Source of the DNA: an uncultured Haemophilus sp.
Lineage (GTDB): Bacteria; Pseudomonadota; Gammaproteobacteria; Enterobacterales; Pasteurellaceae
Length of the DNA stretch: 7,662 bases
Assembly (NCBI GenBank): GCA_959600045.1
Contig: CAUGKJ010000037.1
Span: 1-7,662, forward strand
Reading direction: 5' to 3'
In this document: positions 1 to 6,835 of the stretch, piece by piece
Position numbering within the stretch: position 1 is the stretch's first letter
How the letters are laid out: each line of letters starts with the position of its first letter
Made by a program: the position numbers and the translations under genes
The notes under the pieces: generated by a model
Database searches by the model: none
Seen by the model: the letters and a program-made list of their open reading frames with translations, nothing else
Told to the model about the DNA's origin: nothing

Positions 1-1780
1 AAGTATCTTGTTTTTGCGTAATTTGAATAATTTTCTCACGCAATTCTGGTGTCACATCTTTCAACATCGCCTGTTTAATATCAGAAGGACGCACACCGCT
101 ATCCACTTTGGCTAAATCCGGATTACTCCACTCCCAACGATAGGTTTCCGCGTCCAGAATTTCTTGCTCTTCCGCATCCATTTCAGCATTGTCATCAATG
201 GTATTTTCAACCGTTTCAACACTTTGCTTTAACGCTTCTGCTTGTTGAGTAATTGGATTTGACACTGCTACTTTCGTTTGCGTCGCTTTTGGTGGGGTCA
301 TTTCTCGCACAGGAAGTGCGGTCATTTTGGGTGAATTTTTTTGCTCATCCAACTCTTTGAGATGATGCAAGGTTTCTTCTACGGCGGCTTGCTGTTCATC
401 ATGATGATGTTGGCGCTCTGATTGCTCAATTTTCGTTAATTGATTCAATGCCTCTAGCGCAGCAAGGCTGGCTAAATTCAATGAAGATGTGGTTTGAGTT
501 GGAACGGGTTGAAAAGACGAGGAATGCATAATAGCCGATTGAACCATCGGCTTTTGCGCTTGTGCAGAATAATTTGCTTTGATGTTTTGCGACAGCACTG
601 GCATATCCACATAACCAGAAACAGGCTGATTTTCAACCGCACTTTTCTGTGTATTTTGTTCAGGGGATAGCCCGCCTTGTTTAGGCGTTTGTACTGCCGT
701 AAGGAACTTTGGGTGGAATGCCAATGCCCTCAATAATGTCATTTCTGCACCAATTCGACGATTTGGCGCGGCGGCTAATTCTTTTCGACCTGATACAATC
801 ACTTGATAGAAGAATTGTACGTCTTCCGGTGAAATATGTTTGGCTAGAAAACCTAAGTGATCGTTTTCATCGGTGGCACTTTTAGCGAGCAACTGCATTA
901 ATGCAATTTGATGTAATTTCTCAGCCGTTTCTGCCAGTAACTCATCCCAATCGCCCGCTTTTTCTGCCACTGTTTGGATGGTTTTCATTAAACGCTCACC
1001 GTTACCTTGATGTAAGGCGTAAATGATTTCAATCGGTTGGTCTTCATCTAATAGCCCAAGCATGGTATTCACCACATCGGTAGACACTTTACCGTTGCCC
1101 ATGGCAATGGCTTGATCCGTTAAACTTAAGCTATCACGAATACTGCCCTGTGCCGCTTTGGCTAATTTATCTAATGCTGGTGCATCAAAAGGAATATTTT
1201 CGGAAGTAAGCACCCGATTAAGATGTGCTGAAATTTGCGGTTCATCTAATGCTTTAAGATGAAATTGCATACAACGGGATAAAATCGTAATCGGTAATTT
1301 TTGTGGATCCGTTGTAGCCAATAAGAATTTCACATATTCAGGTGGTTCTTCCAAGGTTTTTAACAACGCATTGAAAGAATGGCGAGAAAGCATATGAACT
1401 TCATCGATAAGATAGACTTTATAACGCCCTACTACCGGCTTATATTGCACATTGTCTAATAGCTCACGCGTATCTTCTACTTTGGTACGAGAAGCCGCAT
1501 CGATTTCAATTAAATCAATAAAGTTGCCAGCTTCGATGGCTTTACAGTTTTCACATTCACCGCAAGGATCGGCAGTAATACCCTTTACACAATTCAAGCC
1601 TTTCGCAAATAAACGAGCAATGGAGGTTTTACCCACGCCACGGGTGCCGGAAAATAAATAAGCATGATGTAAACGGTTTTCTTTTAAACCGTTTTCCAAA
1701 GCAGTGAGTACATGGCTTTGCCCCACTACTTCAGAAAAGTTTTTTGGTCGCCATTTTCTGGCTAAAACTTGGTAGCTCAT
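1..1780 (-). CDS. dnaX: DNA polymerase III subunit tau/gamma (3' end cut by window edge)
   Basis: Clamp-loader ATPase subunit of the replicative polymerase holoenzyme. The frame is open from the ATG at 1780 to the left edge, giving 593 residues without a stop; the missing end should be the tau C-terminus. Visible: Walker A GTRGVGKTS (45-53), a four-cysteine zinc site C64/C73/C76/C79 at the same positions as in E. coli, Walker B LIDEVH (124-129) and the SRC motif (167-169). The conserved clamp-loader core ends near residue 370. A long variable linker rich in Q, T, S and E follows (about 375-540), then a YRWEW...NP stretch near residue 544 resembling the start of the alpha-binding domain of tau. 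SD AAAGAG lies 5 nt before the ATG. The gene follows apt by 16 nt, so they are probably co-transcribed. It carries two internal USS copies. E. coli makes gamma from this gene by a -1 frameshift; a possible equivalent near residue 481 is listed separately. Confidence 0.97.
   Translation of the reverse strand, partial: MSYQVLARKWRPKNFSEVVGQSHVLTALENGLKENRLHHAYLFSGTRGVGKTSIARLFAKGLNCVKGITADPCGECENCKAIEAGNFIDLIEIDAASRTKVEDTRELLDNVQYKPVVGRYKVYLIDEVHMLSRHSFNALLKTLEEPPEYVKFLLATTDPQKLPITILSRCMQFHLKALDEPQISAHLNRVLTSENIPFDAPALDKLAKAAQGSIRDSLSLTDQAIAMGNGKVSTDVVNTMLGLLDEDQPIEIIYALHQGNGERLMKTIQTVAEKAGDWDELLAETAEKLHQIALMQLLAKSATDENDHLGFLAKHISPEDVQFFYQVIVSGRKELAAAPNRRIGAEMTLLRALAFHPKFLTAVQTPKQGGLSPEQNTQKSAVENQPVSGYVDMPVLSQNIKANYSAQAQKPMVQSAIMHSSSFQPVPTQTTSSLNLASLAALEALNQLTKIEQSERQHHHDEQQAAVEETLHHLKELDEQKNSPKMTALPVREMTPPKATQTKVAVSNPITQQAEALKQSVETVENTIDDNAEMDAEEQEILDAETYRWEWSNPDLAKVDSGVRPSDIKQAMLKDVTPELREKIIQITQKQDT
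306..358 (-). promoter_or_regulatory. Possible dnaX frameshift/slippage cassette
   Basis: Read on the minus strand, three elements lie in a row within the dnaX linker. They are AAAGAG (358-353), a 10-nt spacer, an A7 run in the frame CAA AAA AAT (342-336, codons 480-482), and a hairpin CGCAC-TTCCT-GTGCG (320-306). The order and the 10-nt SD-like spacing recall the E. coli dnaX cassette, which uses A AAA AAG. Differences: the last codon is AAT, the SD is weak, and the hairpin starts about 14 nt downstream instead of about 5. A shift to the +1 frame, or loss of one A, would reach TGA at 324-322 after four codons (about 485 aa). A -1 shift runs about 40 codons to TGA at 218-216. Part of the hairpin is a USS, which could explain it without any recoding. 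Confidence 0.3.
314..322 (+). repeat. Hin-type DNA uptake signal sequence (inside dnaX)
   Basis: Perfect AAGTGCGGT on the plus strand, followed by the AT-rich flank CATTTT typical of the extended USS. It lies in the dnaX linker, where its complement encodes Thr-Ala-Leu. This motif biases DNA uptake during natural transformation in Haemophilus. Confidence 0.9.
636..644 (-). repeat. Hin-type DNA uptake signal sequence (inside dnaX)
   Basis: Perfect AAGTGCGGT read on the minus strand, followed by TGAAAAT. It lies in the dnaX linker and encodes part of Lys-Ser-Ala-Val. Both dnaX copies sit in the poorly conserved linker, where insertion of the motif would be tolerated. Confidence 0.9.
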
Positions 1781-1796
1781 TGCATCTCTTTAAAAA

Positions 1797-2339
1797 TTAA
1801 TGGCCTTCAAAATTCACTAAGGTATAGCAATCAATGCCTAAATCACGTAAGCGTTTTTCGCCCCCTAATTCTGGCAAATTAATCACAAAGGCAGCATGTT
1901 TCACTTCACCACCTAAACGTTGAACTAATTTCATGGTAGCTTCAACTGTACCGCCCGTTGCTAACAAGTCATCAATGATTAACACATTATCACCTTGAGA
2001 AATGGCATCAGTGTGCAATTCAAGGGTGTCTTGACCGTATTCTAATTGATAAGACTGTGCAATCACTTCACGAGGTAATTTACCCGGTTTACGAACGGGG
2101 ATAAATGGCAAGCCTAATGCTAATGCAACTGGCGCACCAAAAATAAATCCACGAGACTCAGTACCAATTACTTTTGTGAGTCCTTGATCTTTATACTTTT
2201 CAACGATCAAATCGATTGTAGCTTTAAAAGCCGCAGGTACTTCAAGTAAGCTCGTGATATCACGGAAAATAATGCCTTCTTTTGGATGATTTGGGATAGA
2301 TTTGATAGAAGATTTGATTAATTCAAGTTGTTTGTTCAT
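1797..2339 (-). CDS. apt: Adenine phosphoribosyltransferase
   Basis: Cytosolic purine salvage enzyme that makes AMP and pyrophosphate from adenine and PRPP. The 180-residue product has the usual length of bacterial Apt. It shows the N-terminal FRDIT segment (25-29), the [13 protein letters not shown] stretch (60-72) of the active site, and the PRPP-binding motif [13 protein letters not shown] (119-131) with its paired aspartates. The C-terminus NFEGH matches my recollection of Haemophilus Apt. The ATG at 2339 has only a weak SD (GAG, 9 nt upstream). It is the first gene of a unit with dnaX, a pairing conserved in gammaproteobacteria. A terminator and a candidate promoter lie just upstream, so it is probably transcribed independently of lpxM. 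Confidence 0.97.
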   Translation of the reverse strand: MNKQLELIKSSIKSIPNHPKEGIIFRDITSLLEVPAAFKATIDLIVEKYKDQGLTKVIGTESRGFIFGAPVALALGLPFIPVRKPGKLPREVIAQSYQLEYGQDTLELHTDAISQGDNVLIIDDLLATGGTVEATMKLVQRLGGEVKHAAFVINLPELGGEKRLRDLGIDCYTLVNFEGH

Positions 2340-2388
2340 AAATAATTGCTCAAAAAAGAGTAAGAAAAAATCCTGTTTTTAGGCTCGC

Positions 2389-2399
2389 ATTCTAGCATA
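2389..2399 (-). promoter_or_regulatory. Candidate extended -10 promoter for apt-dnaX
   Basis: On the minus strand the sequence TATGCTAGAAT fits the extended -10 pattern TRTGnTATAAT with one mismatch in the hexamer. No good -35 box is present at 16-18 nt; the best-placed hexamer is CGCACT inside the terminator stem. An extended -10 can work without one. Initiation would fall near 2382, leaving a leader of roughly 40 nt before the apt ATG. Confidence 0.45.
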
Positions 2400-2407
2400 T
2401 AAAAATG

Positions 2408-2439
2408 CAAAAGTGCGGTGAATTTTGACCGCACTTTTG
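2408..2439 (-). terminator. Rho-independent terminator built from two opposed USS
   Basis: A perfect 12-bp inverted repeat, caaaagtgcggt (2408-2419) and accgcacttttg (2428-2439), encloses an 8-nt loop. It begins 13 nt after the lpxM stop. On the minus strand the stem ends in TTTTG and is followed by CATTTTTA, giving a U-rich tail. It should end the mscK-to-lpxM transcript. Nothing converges on it from the plus strand. Confidence 0.85.
2411..2436. repeat. Inverted pair of Hin-type uptake signal sequences
   Basis: AAGTGCGGT at 2411-2419 on the plus strand and the same 9-mer on the minus strand at 2436-2428, separated by 8 nt. Closely spaced opposed USS between genes are a known Haemophilus arrangement and often act as terminators. 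This is the only intergenic USS in the window. Confidence 0.92.
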
Positions 2440-2452
2440 TAAATAAAATGAA

Positions 2453-3418
2453 TTAATCTGGGTAAATATCTTCCCCGTCTTTTCGAGTACGAAGAAGCTG
2501 TAAAATCCAGACATATTGTTCGGGTGTTGGCATAACGAAATACTCAATTTCTTCGTTCATCGCACGGGCTGATTGCTCAGGATCGTCGCTTAATTGCATT
2601 GGTGGGCGAATTTCCATTTCATACTTCCCACTCTTGGCGTTATAGCGTGGGAACATTGGAATAACTACTGCTTTCGCTAATTTTGCCATTTTGTTTAACC
2701 CAGGAAGCGTCGCCTTATAAGTAGCAAAGAAATCCACAAAGACACTTTGCTCGGCACCAAAATCCTCATCAGGAAGATAATACCCCATTTGGCCTTGTTT
2801 GATGTGTGCTAAAAACGGCTTAATACCATTTTGGCGTGCATGCATTTTTCCACCAAAACGTTGACGCGCTAAAGTCCACAACCAGTCCACCAACGGATTT
2901 CGGTGCGGGTTATACATTGATGTCATCGGCATGCCGTGTGTATGCAAAATAATGCCAGAGGCATCTATCGCCCAACCATGTGGTACCATCAAAATGATGT
3001 TATGCCCTTCAGCTTTGGCTTGCTTGATATGCTCAAGGCCAATGAATTCACTGCGTTTTTGTAAATGTTTTTTAGAACGAATGGCAATTTCACCAATACC
3101 AAGCATTACTTGTGCGACCGTCACAAACATCTCTTCGATCACTTTGTCACGCTGCTCATCTGTCCAATCTGGGAAACAGAGTTTCAAATTAATTTCTGCA
3201 CGAATACGTGGTTTACCGATTTTTTTCGTCAGTGCGCGCGCCAGTCTCTCGGCCATTTTATCGCGTAAACGAAATGGCACAAAAGCGAGTAACAAAAGCA
3301 CAAAAATACCGAACCAAATCCCCCAATTTTTCGGGTGCAAATATGACCATGAAAAATGTGGTTCATAGCCCGTTCGTGCCGTAATACGTAATTTTTTCTG
3401 AGAATCTGTCATAATCAA
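2453..3418 (-). CDS. lpxM: Lipid A late acyltransferase, LpxM/MsbB type
   Basis: Inner-membrane enzyme that adds a secondary acyl chain (myristate in enteric relatives) to the Kdo-lipid A precursor in LPS/LOS synthesis. It belongs to the HtrB/MsbB family. One N-terminal membrane anchor spans about 33-48. The catalytic HX4D motif is H147-GWAI-D152, and YYLPDEDFG (213-221) is a second family motif. A conserved C-terminal PTPEQYVWILQLLRTR follows (297-312). The span given begins at TTG (3418). An ATG two codons later (3414-3412 region) begins MTDSQKK and is the more natural start, giving 319 aa. No clear SD is visible for either, so translation may be coupled to the preceding gene, whose TAA ends 3 nt before the TTG. 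LpxM is preferred over LpxL or LpxP from recalled similarity to Haemophilus MsbB; the exact paralogue is less certain than the family. It is the last gene of its operon. Confidence 0.92.
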   Translation of the reverse strand: MIMTDSQKKLRITARTGYEPHFSWSYLHPKNWGIWFGIFVLLLLAFVPFRLRDKMAERLARALTKKIGKPRIRAEINLKLCFPDWTDEQRDKVIEEMFVTVAQVMLGIGEIAIRSKKHLQKRSEFIGLEHIKQAKAEGHNIILMVPHGWAIDASGIILHTHGMPMTSMYNPHRNPLVDWLWTLARQRFGGKMHARQNGIKPFLAHIKQGQMGYYLPDEDFGAEQSVFVDFFATYKATLPGLNKMAKLAKAVVIPMFPRYNAKSGKYEMEIRPPMQLSDDPEQSARAMNEEIEYFVMPTPEQYVWILQLLRTRKDGEDIYPD

Positions 3419-3421
3419 TCG

Positions 3422-4189
3422 TTAAAAATGAAACCAACCTTGATCATACGCCATTTTTATCGTCATGATAAATGACATAATCACCACCATCGGTCTGATC
3501 AGTTGTTTGCCTTTTGCCATCACCATTTTGGCACCTAAATTTGCACCTATCAGACTTCCTGCCATCATCACTAAACCGACAGTCCAAATGATATGACCAC
3601 CAATAAAGAAGAAAATTAATGAAGCAAAATTTGAGGTTAAATTCATCACTTTCGCATGGGCGGTCGCTTTGGTGAGGTTAAATCCAAGTAACGTCACACA
3701 AGCTAGATTCATCAATGACCCCGTCCCCGGACCGAAAAAGCCATCATAAAAACCCAGTAATGAACCAAAACATAACGCAAAAACGGCGTAAGAAATACGT
3801 TGTTTACGATCACTTTCGCCCAATTTAGGCGTAAATAAAAAATATAAGCCAATGGCTAAAATGAGAAATGGAAGCCCTTTTTTAATTAATGACGCATCTA
3901 AACTTTGAATAAGCAAGGTACCAATCACCGAACCGATAAAAATCACCAGTAAGATGAAAGAAAACGCCGATAAATTGACCGCTCTTTTACGCAGAAAGTA
4001 AATACTTGCCGACAACGCACCGCCGAATGCTTGTAATTTATTGGTGCCTAATGCCATCGCAGGCGGCATACCTGTCATTAATAAGGCAGGGATTGTAATT
4101 AAGCCTCCGCCACCCGCTATCGCATCAATAAATGCAGCAATAAAGGCAGCAGCAAAAAGCATGGCTAATATATCAATCCCCAACTCCAT
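3422..4189 (-). CDS. yfcA: TSUP (TauE/SafE, former DUF81) family permease, YfcA-like
   Basis: Polytopic inner-membrane protein of 255 residues, almost entirely hydrophobic, with about eight predicted helices. Family hallmarks are AGGGGLITIPALL (25-37) followed by GTNKLQAFGG (48-57), and a second-half counterpart GFYDGFFGPGTGSLM (146-160) followed by HAKVMNLTSN (178-187). The two blocks show the internal duplication of TSUP transporters. Some members export sulfite, sulfoacetate or related organosulfur anions; the YfcA substrate is not established and cannot be read from sequence. E. coli has yfcA beside mepA and aroC, so the neighbourhood supports orthology. The ATG at 4189 has a strong SD, TAGGAG, that overlaps the mepA stop codon, 10 nt downstream of that gene. 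Confidence 0.9.
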   Translation of the reverse strand: MELGIDILAMLFAAAFIAAFIDAIAGGGGLITIPALLMTGMPPAMALGTNKLQAFGGALSASIYFLRKRAVNLSAFSFILLVIFIGSVIGTLLIQSLDASLIKKGLPFLILAIGLYFLFTPKLGESDRKQRISYAVFALCFGSLLGFYDGFFGPGTGSLMNLACVTLLGFNLTKATAHAKVMNLTSNFASLIFFFIGGHIIWTVGLVMMAGSLIGANLGAKMVMAKGKQLIRPMVVIMSFIMTIKMAYDQGWFHF

Positions 4190-4196
4190 TGTTTAA

Positions 4197-4202
4197 CTCC
4201 TA
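4197..4202 (-). promoter_or_regulatory. Shine-Dalgarno of yfcA overlapping the mepA stop
   Basis: Minus-strand TAGGAG contains the mepA stop codon TAG and a GGAG core 7 nt before the yfcA ATG. It is the best ribosome binding site among the junctions of this operon. It suggests that terminating mepA ribosomes help yfcA initiation. Confidence 0.7.
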
Positions 4203-5072
4203 CTCTAACCATTCGCTACTATTTGGCGAACTCAACACTTGTTGGCATAAAAATGGTTCTGGAGGTGTTACTTTTGGTTTAGAAGAGCCCGAACCTGGTT
4301 TTGCCGGCTCAAACCAAGAATAAAGTTCATCGCCACAACCATCACCTGCTGGTACAGGTGCTTGATCTTCACAATAAGCGGCATCTTTTGGACAAGCAAT
4401 GCGCACGTGGAAATGTGAATCATGACCAAACCATGGACGAATTTTGTGTAACCAAGCACGATCATCACCCGCAGTTTGACAAAGTTTTAATTTAATCGCT
4501 GGGTTCACAAAAATACGGGTCACTTGGGGATCTTGCGCTGCCAGTTTGATTAAGGTTGCATGATTGTTATTCCACACATTTTCATCAACACGTTGTGTTT
4601 GACGGTTCACCACAAGCAAGCCTTTTCCGTCAGAGTTTAACGCTTCACTGTCTGTCATGGTACCCATGCGCAACCAAATATCCGCGTCTAATCCCATTTG
4701 ATGGCTTGCATGCCCCGTTAAAAAGCGACCACCACCTGGCATAGCAATATCCCCAATCAACATCGTTGGTAAGCCTGCTGACTTCGCTTTTTGTCCAAGG
4801 CGCTGTAAATAGGCAATCATATCCGGATGACCATAATAGCGGTTTTTATTCATACGAATGACTTGATAGCCCTCACCTTTATAAGGCAAAGGTTCAGCAC
4901 CAATAATACAACCATTCGAATAGCTACCAATTGGGTTCGCTTTACCATCTGTTGCAGGAATTGGACGTTTAATTCGTTGCCAGTCTTGTGGCGAGGCTGT
5001 TGTTTGTAACGAGAAAAATACACTCCCTAAAACAACCGCACTTGAAAGTAATTTTGCTAAAGATTTATTCAT
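4200..5072 (-). CDS. mepA: Penicillin-insensitive murein endopeptidase MepA
   Basis: Periplasmic zinc LAS-type metallopeptidase that cuts D-Ala-mDAP (and, in E. coli, mDAP-mDAP) peptide cross-links in peptidoglycan. The 290-residue product begins with a signal peptide (positive MNKSLAK, hydrophobic core 8-22, likely cleavage near A26). Zinc ligands in the HxxxxxxD pattern are H124 and D131 (GHASHQMGLDADI, 120-132), and the late HxH is H220/H222 within GHDSHFHVRI (216-225). H121 and H217 are the other conserved histidines. All of these sit at a constant offset of 11 from the E. coli mature numbering as I recall it. Six cysteines (55, 198, 227, 234, 246, 276) match the three disulfides of the family. 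The ATG at 5072 has SD AAGAG, and the gene starts 12 nt after the unknown gene. A USS lies inside the signal-peptide region. Confidence 0.96.
   Translation of the reverse strand: MNKSLAKLLSSAVVLGSVFFSLQTTASPQDWQRIKRPIPATDGKANPIGSYSNGCIIGAEPLPYKGEGYQVIRMNKNRYYGHPDMIAYLQRLGQKAKSAGLPTMLIGDIAMPGGGRFLTGHASHQMGLDADIWLRMGTMTDSEALNSDGKGLLVVNRQTQRVDENVWNNNHATLIKLAAQDPQVTRIFVNPAIKLKLCQTAGDDRAWLHKIRPWFGHDSHFHVRIACPKDAAYCEDQAPVPAGDGCGDELYSWFEPAKPGSGSSKPKVTPPEPFLCQQVLSSPNSSEWLE
5035..5043 (-). repeat. Hin-type DNA uptake signal sequence (inside mepA)
   Basis: Perfect AAGTGCGGT on the minus strand, followed by TGTTTT. It encodes part of Ser-Ala-Val in the hydrophobic core of the MepA signal peptide, a region with loose sequence constraint. 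Confidence 0.9.
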
Positions 5073-5084
5073 ATTTGCTCTTAA

Positions 5085-5756
5085 TTATAATTTGTTATTA
5101 CACTTTACCGAATTATTAGTTTTATAACTGTCAATTTCTATATAATATCCTTGTGATGACGATGTTCTTTGTAGATAGATAAAATCACCACAATTTATTC
5201 GCTCATAGAAACTGCGACCGACATCTATATCTTCATTCTTATACTGATTAGAAAACACCTGAACTTTATAATAAGTACGATGATACTTTCCTGATGTCGT
5301 AAACTTTCTTTTATCCACAACTGTAGTTTGATAAATATCTTCTACACGGCCATACTTTTCAGTATAAATCGTTTGAAAAAAGACAACGTAAGGGTGGAAT
5401 AAAAAGATTAGGAAAATACTGGTATAAAATGCCCCCATAAAATCATGATGATCTTCTTCATCCTCCGTAAAAGGAAGGACTCCAAAGATCTTATAATAAA
5501 CCACAAAGAATAAAACAATAAGGCAGTACGAAACTACATCGCCATACCCAACTGAGAAAAACTCGGTTTTATCTGCACTATAGTAAGATATACCAAACCA
5601 TGAACATAAAGCTAAAAGAGCAAGTCTACGATTCCATTTATCTCTGCTTAATGCTTTGAGATCAATTAATTTTGCTTTCGGCTTTGGCGGAGTTACCTTA
5701 CGGGGTTTCTTTCCTTGTTTTCTTTCCCGTTTTGTTAATTTCATGCTTATCTGCAC
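5085..5756 (-). CDS. Unrecognised three-helix membrane protein
   Basis: I do not recognise this gene. The span starts at GTG (5756) and gives 223 aa, overlapping aroC by 10 nt. A more likely start is the ATG at 5744, two nt after the aroC TAA, giving 219 aa (MKLTKRERK). Using GTG numbering, it has a strongly basic, proline-containing N-tail (6-44, many K/R) and hydrophobic helices at about 44-60, 74-95 and 108-130. An acidic TEDEEDHHD segment (97-105) lies between helices 2 and 3. The C-terminal domain (131-223) is soluble, beta-like and Tyr-rich, with GDFIYLQ at 190-196 and two cysteines (189, 219). The positive-inside rule puts the N-tail in the cytoplasm and the C-terminal domain outside it. 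GC is about 33% over 5101-5700, by hand count, against about 45% in sampled aroC. This suggests acquisition or weak constraint, although position and spacing imply expression with the operon. Confidence 0.8.
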   Translation of the reverse strand: MQISMKLTKRERKQGKKPRKVTPPKPKAKLIDLKALSRDKWNRRLALLALCSWFGISYYSADKTEFFSVGYGDVVSYCLIVLFFVVYYKIFGVLPFTEDEEDHHDFMGAFYTSIFLIFLFHPYVVFFQTIYTEKYGRVEDIYQTTVVDKRKFTTSGKYHRTYYKVQVFSNQYKNEDIDVGRSFYERINCGDFIYLQRTSSSQGYYIEIDSYKTNNSVKCNNKL

Positions 5757-6820
5757 TGAGCCTTAAAACGCAATAAATGGTCGAGTAAAACAATTGCAAC
5801 CATTGCCTCCGCAATGGGTACTGCACGAATCCCCACACAAGGATCATGACGGCCTTTTGTCACCACTTCCACAGACTCTCCCGCTAAATTAATGGAACGG
5901 CCTGGAATCGTGATACTGGATGTCGGTTTCAATGCAATCGTTGCAATAATTGGCTGTCCTGAGCTAATGCCACCTAAAATCCCCCCTGCATGGTTGCTTT
6001 CAAAACCATTGGGTGTCATTTCATCACGATGTTCACTTCCACGCTGTTCAACCACGGCAAAACCATCGCCAATTTCTACACCTTTAACGGCATTAATCCC
6101 CATTAAAGCATGGGCTAAATCTGCATCAAGTCGATCAAAAACAGGCTCACCTAAGCCAACAGGGACATTTTCTGCAATCACCGTTAGTTTAGCGCCAATC
6201 GAATCCCCTTCTTTTTTCAATTCACGGATTAATTCATCAAATTTTTCAACCGCACTTTCATCTGGACAAAAAAATGGATTACTGTTGACTTTATCCCAAT
6301 CAATTTTGCCGACAGTCTGTGGAGCAATCTTCACTTCGCCAATTTGACTCAAAAAGCCACGTACTTCAATGCCAAACTGTTCACGTAAATATTTCTTCGC
6401 AATCGCTCCCGCAGCAACACGCATAGCGGTTTCACGCGCAGAAGAACGACCACCACCGCGATAATCACGAATGCCGTATTTTTGTTGATAGGTAAAATCT
6501 GCATGCCCAGGACGGAAACGATCTTTGATATCACCATAATCTTGTGAGCGTTGATCACCATTTTTAATGTTCATTCCAATGCTGGTACCCGTTGTTTTAC
6601 CTTCAAATACCCCAGATAAAATCTGTACTTCATCGTCTTCACGACGCGGTGTGGTATAGCGTGATGTACCCGGTTTACGACGATCTAAATCAGGTTGAAT
6701 ATCCGCTTCCGATAATTCAAGATTCGGCGGTACGCCATCTACAATACAGCCTAATGCAATACCATGCGACTCTCCAAAGGTCGTCACACGAAAAAGTTGT
6801 CCGATAGTATTCCCTGCCAT
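5747..6820 (-). CDS. aroC: Chorismate synthase
   Basis: Cytosolic enzyme of the last shikimate step, converting 5-enolpyruvylshikimate-3-phosphate to chorismate with reduced FMN. The 357-residue product has normal length. Visible: the first signature [17 protein letters not shown] (16-32), the RPGHADFTY block (103-111), the [20 protein letters not shown] stretch (122-141) and the third signature [17 protein letters not shown] (323-339). The invariant histidines H19 and H106 are present. The ATG at 6820 has SD GAGAG about 6 nt upstream and lies 15 nt after the channel gene. E. coli also has aroC directly before mepA and yfcA; here an extra gene separates aroC from mepA. One USS lies mid-gene. 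Confidence 0.98.
   Translation of the reverse strand: MAGNTIGQLFRVTTFGESHGIALGCIVDGVPPNLELSEADIQPDLDRRKPGTSRYTTPRREDDEVQILSGVFEGKTTGTSIGMNIKNGDQRSQDYGDIKDRFRPGHADFTYQQKYGIRDYRGGGRSSARETAMRVAAGAIAKKYLREQFGIEVRGFLSQIGEVKIAPQTVGKIDWDKVNSNPFFCPDESAVEKFDELIRELKKEGDSIGAKLTVIAENVPVGLGEPVFDRLDADLAHALMGINAVKGVEIGDGFAVVEQRGSEHRDEMTPNGFESNHAGGILGGISSGQPIIATIALKPTSSITIPGRSINLAGESVEVVTKGRHDPCVGIRAVPIAEAMVAIVLLDHLLRFKAQCR
6249..6257 (-). repeat. Hin-type DNA uptake signal sequence (inside aroC)
   Basis: Perfect AAGTGCGGT on the minus strand followed by TGAAAAATTTGATGAATTA, whose AT-rich stretches fit the extended USS consensus very well. It encodes part of Ser-Ala-Val-Glu near residue 190 of AroC. Confidence 0.92.
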
Positions 6821-6835
6821 ATTTTCTCTCTTTAA

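Noticed and set aside
1452..1661. 69-codon plus-strand open frame opposite the dnaX ATPase domain
   Set aside because: It overlaps the Walker A and zinc-site coding region on the other strand; there is no SD or recognisable domain.
2361..2380. AT-only inverted repeat (aaaaa ... ttttt) upstream of apt
   Set aside because: Only about five A-T pairs, with no GC in the stem; too weak to be a terminator or regulatory hairpin.
2931..3368. 145-codon plus-strand open frame opposite lpxM
   Set aside because: It lies wholly antisense to a well-supported acyltransferase gene, and its product has no family features. It is a frame shadow.
3978..3986. USS-like AAGAGCGGT on the minus strand inside yfcA
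   Set aside because: It has one mismatch to the 9-mer core. The AT-rich flank fits, so it may be a decayed or nascent copy, but one such match in 7.7 kb is not strong evidence.
5084..5089. Perfect TATAAT on the minus strand just before mepA
   Set aside because: It overlaps the stop codon of the preceding gene, has only a poor -35 (TTCGGT), and initiation would fall within the mepA SD, leaving almost no leader. Probably chance in AT-rich sequence.
5892..6347. 151-codon plus-strand open frame opposite aroC
   Set aside because: It is antisense to conserved chorismate synthase coding sequence, and its Ser/Pro-rich product mirrors the codon pattern of the real gene.
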